Assembly: GCF_045055315.1 (NCBI RefSeq)
Contig: NZ_CP173677.1
Location: forward strand, 1,364,001-1,428,000
Direction of reading: 5' to 3'
DNA length: 64,000 bases
From: Brachymonas wangyanguii
Lineage (GTDB): Bacteria; Pseudomonadota; Gammaproteobacteria; Burkholderiales; Burkholderiaceae_C
Part shown: one piece after another, positions 40,974 through 47,234 of the stretch
How positions within the stretch are numbered: position 1 is the first letter of the stretch
Layout of the letters: each line of letters starts with the position of its first letter
Translations under genes and position numbers: made by a program
Notes under the pieces: model-generated
The model's database searches: none
What the model was told of the DNA's origin: nothing
Seen by the model: the letters and a program-made list of their open reading frames with translations, nothing else

Positions 40974-41611
40974 GCCAGCCAGCCTTTCTCACGCACTGCC
41001 TGTTCCACCTGCTGCCAGACTGCGTCCGGGGTCAGGGCGGCATCGATACGGGCAAAGCGTTCCGGGGCCTCGCTGGCGCGGCGCGCATAGCCGGAAGCCA
41101 CGCGCTCAAAAAATTCCTGCTGCTCGGCCTCGAACTTGTCCGGCTCGCGCGCACCGGCCAGGCGCTGCGCCGCCACTTCGGTCGGCAGGTCAAACCACAG
41201 CGTCAGCGCTGGCTGCAGCTGGATGTCCCGCTGGTGCAGCACCATGTGCTCCAGCGTCTGCAGCGTGAACCAGTCAAAGCCGCGGCCGGCGCCCTGGTAG
41301 GCAAAGGTGGCATCGGCGAAGCGGTCGCACAGCACCACGTCACCGCGCTCCAGTGCCGGCAGGATCACCTGTTGCACATGGTCACGGCGTGCGGCAAATA
41401 CCAGCAGCGCCTCGGTCAGCGCGTCCATTTCCTGGTACAGCACCAGTTCGCGCAGCGATTCGGCCAGCGGCGTGCCGCCCGGCTCACGCGTGCGCAGCAC
41501 CGTCTTGCCCTGGGCGCGGAACGCGGCTTCGAGTGTGGCGATATGGGTGGTCTTGCCGGCTCCGTCAATGCCTTCAAAGCTCAGGAACAGGCCAGGTAGT
41601 CGTATCTCCAT
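40970..41611 (-). CDS. tmk: Thymidylate kinase
   Basis: 213 residues. It phosphorylates dTMP to dTDP. The P-loop FEGIDGAGKTTHI, the DRX motif in LCDRFADATFAYQG and LREPGGTPLAE-like TREPGGTPLAESLR are all present. Its start shares one base with the mltG stop (TGATG) and its end overlaps holB by 4 bases, so the whole run is translationally coupled. Confidence 0.97.
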   Translation of the reverse strand: MEIRLPGLFLSFEGIDGAGKTTHIATLEAAFRAQGKTVLRTREPGGTPLAESLRELVLYQEMDALTEALLVFAARRDHVQQVILPALERGDVVLCDRFADATFAYQGAGRGFDWFTLQTLEHMVLHQRDIQLQPALTLWFDLPTEVAAQRLAGAREPDKFEAEQQEFFERVASGYARRASEAPERFARIDAALTPDAVWQQVEQAVREKGWLA

Positions 41612-42600
41612 CAGCGCCCCCGGATGTACTTGTTGACGGCACGGTTGTGCGCGTCCAGTGTCTCACTGAATTCGGAGCTGCCATCACCACGCGCCACGAA
41701 ATACAGCGCCTTGCTGTTGGCAGGATGCGCGGCAGCGGCCAGCGAGGCTTCGCCCGGCATGCTGATGGGCGTGGGCGGCAGGCCGGCCCGGGTATAGGTG
41801 TTGTAAGGAGTATCGGTCTGCAGGTGGATCTTGCGCAGATTGCCGTCAAAGCTGTCGCCAATGCCGTAGATCACGGTCGGATCGGTCTGCAGGCGCATGC
41901 CGATGCGCAGGCGGTTGACGAACACCGAGGCCACCATGGCCCTATCCTCGGGGCGGCCGGTTTCCTTTTCGATGATGCTGGCCATGATCAGCATCTCGTA
42001 GGGGTTCTTGTAGGGCAGATCGGCATCTCGGCTGGCCCAGGCAGCTTCCAGCTTGCGATCCATGGTACGCATGGCCAGGCGCAGCACCGTCATGTCGGAG
42101 GCGTTCTTGGCGTACTTGTAGGTATCGGGGAACAGCAGGCCCTCGAGCGAGTTTTCCTTGCGTTCCAGTGTCTTCAGCAGCGCCTGTTCATCCAGCTGTG
42201 CGGATTCGGGACGCAGATGGTCCCCCTTGGCGAGTGCTGCGCGCGTCTGGCGCAGGTTCCAGCCTTCGCCGATGCGCACCTGGCGCAATGCAAATTCGCC
42301 ATTGCGCAGCTTGCGCAGCAGCACCTGTGGGGAATCGCCCTGCTTGATCTCGTAGGTGCCGGCCTTGAACTGGGCGCCGCGCGCCTGTCCTGCCAGGCGC
42401 AGCCACCAGGACAGCAGGTCCGGCGAGGTCTGTACGCCGGCAGCCACGGCTTCTTTCGCAATCTGGATCGCGCCTTCGCCCGGTGTGACTTCCAGATCGA
42501 CCATGTCCTGCGACAAGCGCAGCGGTTGCAATGACCACCAATACACGCCGCCAGCGGCAAGGCCCAGCAATAGCAGGATGAAAACTATGATTTTGCGCAC
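41611..42600 (-). CDS. mltG: Endolytic murein transglycosylase MltG
   Basis: 329 residues. One N-terminal helix (IIVFILLLLGLAAGGVYWW) anchors it in the inner membrane. The YceG domain contains the catalytic Glu in MASIIEKETGRPEDR and the segment DPTVIYGIGD. It cuts nascent glycan strands and so limits their length. The start is a GTG at 42600, chosen because AAGGA lies 4 bases upstream and it gives the correct short cytoplasmic N-terminus; an ATG at 42651 would add 17 unlikely residues. Confidence 0.92.
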   Translation of the reverse strand: MRKIIVFILLLLGLAAGGVYWWSLQPLRLSQDMVDLEVTPGEGAIQIAKEAVAAGVQTSPDLLSWWLRLAGQARGAQFKAGTYEIKQGDSPQVLLRKLRNGEFALRQVRIGEGWNLRQTRAALAKGDHLRPESAQLDEQALLKTLERKENSLEGLLFPDTYKYAKNASDMTVLRLAMRTMDRKLEAAWASRDADLPYKNPYEMLIMASIIEKETGRPEDRAMVASVFVNRLRIGMRLQTDPTVIYGIGDSFDGNLRKIHLQTDTPYNTYTRAGLPPTPISMPGEASLAAAAHPANSKALYFVARGDGSSEFSETLDAHNRAVNKYIRGR

Positions 42601-42673
42601 ACGGTATCCTTGAAACCAGCTCAACGGAGCGGGCCTGGTACAGCCCGCCAAAGAACCACATCATAATTCAGCC

Positions 42674-43720
42674 ATGCAAAGCTCCCCTGTTACACCCCGT
42701 TCCCCCCTGCTTTCCTTTGGCCTGCCGGATGGCGTGGCCACACTTTCCGGCGCTGACAGCCGCTGGGGCGTGATCGAGGCGCGCGGCGCCGATGCCACGC
42801 GCTTCCTGCACAGCCAGCTGACCAATGACCTGGCGCTGCTGCAGCCCGGCGAAGCGCGCCTGGCTGCCTTCTGCTCGGCCAAGGGCCGCATGCAGGCCAG
42901 TTTCATCGTCGTGCGCACGCTGCACACGGCCGAGGAGGACCGCTACTTGCTGCTGTGCCGCCAGGACCTGCTGGCGCAGATCCTGAAGCGCCTGACCATG
43001 TTCAAGCTGCGCAGCCAGCTGACGCTGACCGATGTCAGTGCCGAGATCGCTGTCTACGGCCTGCTGGGCGAGGCGGCACGCCAGGCCTGGCAAGGTGACA
43101 TGCCGGTGCTCTGGGCGCACCAGCAGCAGGAGCAGCGCGATCTGGTCTGGCTCTACCCGTCCGTGGGGCAGGATACGCAGCTGCCGCGTGCGCTGTGCCT
43201 GCAGCCGGCAGGCCTGCCGGCACCAGTTGGTGCCAGTGTCAGCGCCCAGGATTGGGAGCTGTCCGAGGTGCGCAGCGGCGTGGCCACGGTGTCTCAGGCG
43301 ACCTGGGAGGCCTTTGTGCCGCAGATGATCAATTACGAAAGCGTGGGCGGCGTCAGCTTCAAGAAGGGCTGCTATCCCGGGCAGGAAGTGGTGGCGCGTA
43401 GCCAGTTCCGCGGTGCCATCAAGCGCCGTGGCTGCATTGCGGCTGGCGTGCTGGCCGATGGTGCCGCCCTGCCGCAAGCCGGCCAGGATGTTTTCCTGGT
43501 GCCGACCGCCGGCGCTGCTGACAGCGTGCGCGATGGCGAGTGCGGCCTGATCGCCCAGGTGGCTACCCTGCCGCAAGACGGCTTCGAACTGATTGCCTCG
43601 CTGCAGCTGCACGCGATGGAAGCCGTGAGCCAGGGCCTGGCGACGCTGCATGCCGGTTCGGACACTGGTCCGGAGCTGCAGCTGCTGCCACTGCCTTACG
43701 TACTGCTCGAAGACATCTGA
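42674..43720 (+). CDS. ygfZ: Folate-binding protein YgfZ
   Basis: 348 residues, related to the T-protein of glycine cleavage. The signature KGCYPGQEVVARSQFRG with its Cys is intact. YgfZ binds tetrahydrofolate and helps maintain certain iron-sulfur enzymes, MiaB among them. It is divergent from mltG, with 73 bases between the starts, an arrangement common in this group. Confidence 0.93.
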   Translation: MQSSPVTPRSPLLSFGLPDGVATLSGADSRWGVIEARGADATRFLHSQLTNDLALLQPGEARLAAFCSAKGRMQASFIVVRTLHTAEEDRYLLLCRQDLLAQILKRLTMFKLRSQLTLTDVSAEIAVYGLLGEAARQAWQGDMPVLWAHQQQEQRDLVWLYPSVGQDTQLPRALCLQPAGLPAPVGASVSAQDWELSEVRSGVATVSQATWEAFVPQMINYESVGGVSFKKGCYPGQEVVARSQFRGAIKRRGCIAAGVLADGAALPQAGQDVFLVPTAGAADSVRDGECGLIAQVATLPQDGFELIASLQLHAMEAVSQGLATLHAGSDTGPELQLLPLPYVLLEDI

Positions 43721-43754
43721 GGCCAGGCTGGCGGACCGGCCCTGCGCTGCGGCC

Positions 43755-44011
43755 TCAGCCAGCCAGTACGTCCCGGATGAAACCGCTCTTGGCCTCGGTG
43801 TAGGCCGCGCGGTCATCGTCAAAGCGTTTGGCCAGTGCCCGCTTCAACTGCGCGTAGTGTTGCGCGAGTTCCGGATCGGCGCGCAGCCGGTCTCGAAAGC
43901 GCAAATGGTCATGCCAGAACGGACTGCCGATTTCTACCGCGTGCAGATGAAACTGCCTGGGCCGGGTCATGGGCCAGGCCAGAAAGCGGCGTTCGGGCAG
44001 CGCCACTTCAT
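43755..44011 (-). pseudogene. grpB, 3' part, separated from its 5' part by the Tn3-family insertion
   Basis: This encodes the C-terminal 84 or so residues of a GrpB-like (UPF0157, nucleotidyltransferase-fold) protein, including the block HLHAVEIGSPFWHDHLRFRD and AYTEAKSGFI. Its 5' part is at 50235-50489 on the same strand. Removing the transposon and one TTCAT copy restores the frame as ...RPEHE-VALPERR..., giving an uninterrupted 168-residue protein. It was therefore intact until insertion. An internal ATG (44006 region) could start a fragment, but it has no promoter of its own that I can see. Confidence 0.93.
44007..44011 (+). repeat. Target-site duplication, left copy (TTCAT)
   Basis: TTCAT abuts the left terminal inverted repeat; the identical pentamer abuts the right one at 50235-50239. 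A 5-bp duplication is what Tn3-family transposition produces, and an intact pair indicates a single undisturbed insertion. Confidence 0.95.
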
Positions 44012-44049
44012 GGGGTCGTCTCAGAAAACGGAAAATAAAGCACGCTAAG
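44012..44049 (+). repeat. Left terminal inverted repeat (IRL)
   Basis: 38 bp, starting GGGG and ending GCTAAG. It is a perfect inverted match to 50197-50234. The tnpR stop codon (44045-44047) lies inside it. Confidence 0.96.
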
Positions 44050-44602
44050 CGTGCGTGGAGGCTGGCACCCAGCGGTACAGCGTCGGAATGGACACGCCGA
44101 GGTTCTTGGCCACGTCCTTGGGCGGCACCCCGCTGGCCAGCAGCTTCTTGGCCGACTCGATCTTGCTGTCGGTCATCTTCGGCTTGCGGCCGCCTTTGCG
44201 GCCGAGCTGCTTGGCGACTTCCAGCCCGGCGCGGGTGCGCTCGACGGTCAGCTCGCGCTCCATTTCGGCAAGGCTCGCCATGACGTGGAAGAAGAACCGC
44301 CCGGATGGTGTGCCGGTGTCGATGGAGTCGGTGAGGCTCCTGAACTGGACACCGTGCTTGTGCAGATCGCCGACCAGATCGACCAGTTGCTTGACCGACC
44401 GGCCCAGCCGGTCGAGCTTCCAGACGACCAAAGTATCGCCTTCGCGCAGCATTTCGAGCGTCTTGGCCAAGCCAGGCCGGTCTGCCCGCGTGCCACTCAC
44501 CTTGTCCTCGAAGACCTTTTTACATCCGGCCTTGCTCAAGGCTTCGCGTTGCAGCTCCAGGTTCTGATCCTGCGTCGAGACGCGCGCATAGCCAATCAAC
44601 AT
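44045..44602 (-). CDS. tnpR: Serine recombinase, transposon resolvase
   Basis: 185 residues. The catalytic domain (1-135) has the nucleophile Ser9 in YARVSTQDQ and the conserved Arg residues in KLDRLGRS and ERELTVERTRAGL. The C-terminal helix-turn-helix (about 140-180) ends GVSIPTLYRWV. It resolves transposition cointegrates at the res site. It sits at the extreme left end and overlaps the upstream unknown gene by 7 bases, so it is made from a polycistronic message with three unknown genes. Confidence 0.95.
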   Translation of the reverse strand: MLIGYARVSTQDQNLELQREALSKAGCKKVFEDKVSGTRADRPGLAKTLEMLREGDTLVVWKLDRLGRSVKQLVDLVGDLHKHGVQFRSLTDSIDTGTPSGRFFFHVMASLAEMERELTVERTRAGLEVAKQLGRKGGRKPKMTDSKIESAKKLLASGVPPKDVAKNLGVSIPTLYRWVPASTHA

Positions 44603-44967
44603 GGCTTGTCTCGCGCCCGGTCGATGCGTTCCTGCATCGCCTGCATCACTTCTTCGTGGGTGTACGATCTGGCGTTGGCGTCGGTGGCTTGCCGCAGGGC
44701 TTCCTCAACCTCGCGCGTCATCCGCTCGTAATCCTCCGGCCACAGCGCTTGCTCCATGCGCAGCGACGCCTGACCCAGCAGGTGCAGCAGGCTGAACAGC
44801 CGCATGTCGTTGGTGGCGACGATGCGCTCCCGAATCTGCTCCTGAATAGCTTCGCTAGCCCGATGCGCTTGTGGTGTGGCAGTCCCCTCGTAGTCAGCGG
44901 GGAATTCCGCTTCCTCGGCAATCCTTGCCCAGGCGCTGGCCAGCGCCTCGATGGTTGACGTGCTCAT
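44596..44967 (-). CDS. Hypothetical protein of the transposon (123 aa)
   Basis: An acidic, helical protein with no family recognised. It is rich in Glu, Ala, Arg and Gln (SEAIQEQIRERIVATNDMRL, then EALWPEDYERM-like and REVEEALRQATDANA stretches). No signal, helix-turn-helix or membrane segment is evident. It overlaps tnpR by 7 bases downstream and the membrane protein gene by 4 bases upstream, so it belongs to a four-gene unit ending in tnpR. Confidence 0.75.
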   Translation of the reverse strand: MSTSTIEALASAWARIAEEAEFPADYEGTATPQAHRASEAIQEQIRERIVATNDMRLFSLLHLLGQASLRMEQALWPEDYERMTREVEEALRQATDANARSYTHEEVMQAMQERIDRARDKPC

Positions 44968-45464
44968 TTCCGCCGCTCCTGTGCTCTTTGGCGAATCAAC
45001 CGGCCAAGGGGCCTCGACGCGAAAACCAGCAGCATCACGCCTATCGGATACCAGGTCGAGAAGACCACCAAGGCATCGAAGGCTGGCCGTCCGGTGTTGG
45101 TAGGCAGTACGGCGGTCACAGCCATCAACCCGCCGACCGTCCAGATGATGCGCCACACGTAGGGCATCACGCGGGGCACGTAGCCGTCATCGAAAGCGGT
45201 CTGGTAGTAGCGGCGCAGGCCGCGCTCGGCAAGCGCCTGGCGCTGCCGCTCCGACAGCGCATCCGTCCGGCCATACCAGCGCCGGAATGGTGGACAGCGC
45301 AGCAGCAAAGGGGTGAAGAGGATCATCACCGCCACGATCGCGACACCCCACGCCATGACGGCGCCGGCATCGGGCCGCTTGGCGTTCTCGATCACGGGCG
45401 CGAAGACGCCCGGAGCACCGATCATCCAGAACAGCGCAATGTGCTGATGGAAGGAGAGCTTCAT
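44964..45464 (-). CDS. Hypothetical membrane protein of the transposon (166 aa)
   Basis: Four predicted helices: two in the first half (about 7-25 and 38-58) and two in the second (about 107-125 and 135-152). A soluble loop lies between (PFRRWYGRTDALSERQRQAL). No family recognised. The ATG at 45464 overlaps the upstream stop as ATGA, which supports this start over one 12 bases earlier. It is translationally coupled on both sides. Confidence 0.75.
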   Translation of the reverse strand: MKLSFHQHIALFWMIGAPGVFAPVIENAKRPDAGAVMAWGVAIVAVMILFTPLLLRCPPFRRWYGRTDALSERQRQALAERGLRRYYQTAFDDGYVPRVMPYVWRIIWTVGGLMAVTAVLPTNTGRPAFDALVVFSTWYPIGVMLLVFASRPLGRLIRQRAQERRK

Positions 45465-45787
45465 TTGCTCATCCACTTGCGCAGCAGGCGCTTTTTCAGG
45501 GAGGCGCGTTCTTGCGGGTTGCGTCCCTTGTGATTGGCGATGCGATCCGCCGTGGCGGCCTGGCGCTTGACGGGCCAGTAGGAGCGGCCATCCTTGCCCA
45601 TCGACCAGACGCTGCTGGCCTGGTTTTCCAGCAGGGGCAGATGGGCGCTCAGGGCTTCGGGCGACGCGCTGGTCAGCGCCGTGCGCTCACGGGTGCGCCA
45701 GCGCTGATGCCAGAGCTTCTTGTCCTCGCGCTCGCTGCCGCAGGTCGTGTGCCCGACGATGGGTGTTTTGCGGCGGCTGCGGCTCAT
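45461..45787 (-). CDS. Hypothetical basic protein of the transposon (108 aa)
   Basis: Strongly basic (MSRSRRKTPIVGHTTCGSER at the start; RNPQERASLKKRLLRKWMSK at the end), so nucleic-acid binding is possible but unproven. No known domain recognised. It is the first gene of the unit that ends with tnpR, and the non-coding gap with a dyad lies directly upstream. Confidence 0.7.
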   Translation of the reverse strand: MSRSRRKTPIVGHTTCGSEREDKKLWHQRWRTRERTALTSASPEALSAHLPLLENQASSVWSMGKDGRSYWPVKRQAATADRIANHKGRNPQERASLKKRLLRKWMSK

Positions 45788-46041
45788 AACGTAGTGGTCT
45801 CCAAGAACATTCAGGACTGATCCCAGGCGTCGATGGTCAAGACCTGATCGGCAGGACAGGCGGCTACGCGGTCGGGAACTGGATGGTGTTCAGTCTCATG
45901 CCGACCCCATTCGATTGATCGCGTCGCTTGCGGCACGCTGCGACGCAAGGAGGTTTGCGACCTGGTTTAGCAGCCGTGTCCGCTGCATGTCTGTTACCTA
46001 TCTCCCCGACCGCTCATTGGACCAACTCCAGAGATTGGGCT
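45788..46041. promoter_or_regulatory. Non-coding gap in the transposon, candidate res site and promoter
   Basis: 254 bp between the basic-protein gene and the cupin gene end. It contains an inverted repeat GCGTCGC (45921-45927) / GCGACGC (45940-45946) and a second, ATTGG/CCAAT, near 46034-46057. Resolvase res sites normally lie upstream of the tnpR operon, and this is the only sizeable gap on that side. The assignment is by position; the three-subsite pattern was not demonstrated. Confidence 0.45.
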
Positions 46042-46398
46042 CTATCGCTCAGCCAATACGAAACCGGCATTGGCTGATGCCACAACCGAGACGAACACAA
46101 ATGGCTCGGTACCTGTATTTCGCGCCCCGTGCACTTGGCCCGGTCTTGCCACGGCTATCTCACCTTCCCTGAGGGCACGAACAATCCCATTGCCCTGAAA
46201 GTAATCAGCCATTCCCGACAAAACAGTCCACGTGTCTTGGCCGTGAGGATGAATGTGAGCCGCAATTTCCTGCCCGGGATGGACATGCCAAACCACGATA
46301 ATTGAGTCTCGGGTTTCAAGCACAACGGAACGAATAGGCTCGCCTTCGGACGGCTGAACATACTCGGCTACAGAAAATATTCTCGATTCAACAGTCAT
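46042..46398 (-). CDS. Cupin-domain protein
   Basis: 118 residues, a single cupin barrel. Metal-binding His are visible in VVWHVHPGQEIAAHIHPHGQ and in the second cupin motif ARPGQVHGARN. Single-domain cupins bind metals and small ligands; no substrate can be named. It overlaps the end of hepT by 11 bases, making it the third gene of an mntA-hepT-cupin unit. This is unusual, since HepT/MntA pairs normally stand alone. Confidence 0.8.
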   Translation of the reverse strand: MTVESRIFSVAEYVQPSEGEPIRSVVLETRDSIIVVWHVHPGQEIAAHIHPHGQDTWTVLSGMADYFQGNGIVRALREGEIAVARPGQVHGARNTGTEPFVFVSVVASANAGFVLAER

Positions 46399-46789
46399 CG
46401 GAGATCCCTCTTTCACAGTTGTCGTTACGGTCTTCATCGTCGGCATCCTGACGCACGGCGGGCAATTGCTGGAGCAACGCCGGCAGCCATTCCTGTACCG
46501 TCTCCCACACCACATCGAGGTTGATGTCGAAATAGCCGTGAGCCATGCGATTACGCATATTGCGCATGCTGCGCCACGGCACGTCGGCATGCGCCTGGGT
46601 GAACTCGACGTAGCCATCCATCACCTTTGTGGCCGCCTCGCCGATGACGATCAGGCTCATGATGACGGCCTGCTGGGTGCGCTTGTCGGCCAAGAAGTCG
46701 TCCTTGGCCATCCCTTCCACGAAGCTGCGCGCATCGGTTGCGGCCTGCTGAATGTGGTCGAGGTAATCGGGCAGGCGGTTCTCGCTCAT
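46388..46789 (-). CDS. HepT-like toxin (HEPN ribonuclease)
   Basis: 133 residues, helical. The RX4-6HXY motif of HEPN toxins is present as Arg79-X4-His84-Gly-Tyr86 (RNRMAHGY). HepT cuts RNA and is silenced when its partner MntA transfers AMP groups to the Tyr of this motif. It overlaps the mntA gene by 4 bases. The C-terminus is acidic and extends beyond the usual 110 or so residues into the cupin start. Confidence 0.88.
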   Translation of the reverse strand: MSENRLPDYLDHIQQAATDARSFVEGMAKDDFLADKRTQQAVIMSLIVIGEAATKVMDGYVEFTQAHADVPWRSMRNMRNRMAHGYFDINLDVVWETVQEWLPALLQQLPAVRQDADDEDRNDNCERGISDDC

Positions 46790-47076
46790 ATCGGTTGCGC
46801 CTCCGCGAGCACCTTGGCCCGGAACTTCGGCGGCAGGTCGCCGGGAGTCAGCAGATCGACGTCAACGCCGAGCAGCGATTTCAGTTCTTCTTCCAAATCG
46901 CCCAAGTCCAACAACGTGGCACCGGGCAGCGCATCGACCAACAGGTCGAGGTCGCTGCCATCCCGGTCGGTGCCATGCAGCACCGAGCCGAAGACGCGCG
47001 GGTTCGCGGCGCGAAAGCGGCCTACCGCTTCACGCACTGCGCTTCGCTTCATGTCAAGCACAACAGACGGTCGCAT
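46786..47076 (-). CDS. MntA-like antitoxin (minimal nucleotidyltransferase)
   Basis: 96 residues. The GSX10DXD nucleotidyltransferase motif is exact: Gly30-Ser31, Asp42 and Asp44 (FGSVLHGTDRDGSDLDLLVD). In known pairs this enzyme adds AMP to the HepT Tyr and neutralises the toxin. The ATG at 47076 has AAGGA five bases upstream; the ATG at 47082 falls on that site and is rejected. It is first in the mntA-hepT-cupin unit. Confidence 0.88.
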   Translation of the reverse strand: MRPSVVLDMKRSAVREAVGRFRAANPRVFGSVLHGTDRDGSDLDLLVDALPGATLLDLGDLEEELKSLLGVDVDLLTPGDLPPKFRAKVLAEAQPI

Positions 47077-47106
47077 GCGCATCCTTTCTTATCGAAACTC
47101 GTTGAG

Positions 47107-47153
47107 ATGATATGCAATCAAGAATAGAATTTCAAGAACTATTTTCGAGAATC
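47107..47153 (-). promoter_or_regulatory. Promoter of mntA-hepT-cupin with three short direct repeats
   Basis: On the minus strand a TTGAAA box (47130-47135) and a TATCAT box (47107-47112) are 17 bases apart, 31 bases before the mntA start. Three related decamers, ATCAAGAATA (47117), TTCAAGAACT (47131) and TTCGAGAATC (47144), recur at 13-14 base steps over the promoter. They could be an operator that also affects the divergent tnpA. Confidence 0.6.
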
Positions 47154-47234
47154 GCAATGCCTTGATTCCCGTGCCGCGCCGGTTGCCTTGGCGGGCTTGT
47201 CACAAACCTACGTTTTCAAGAAGAAGGAAACCGC

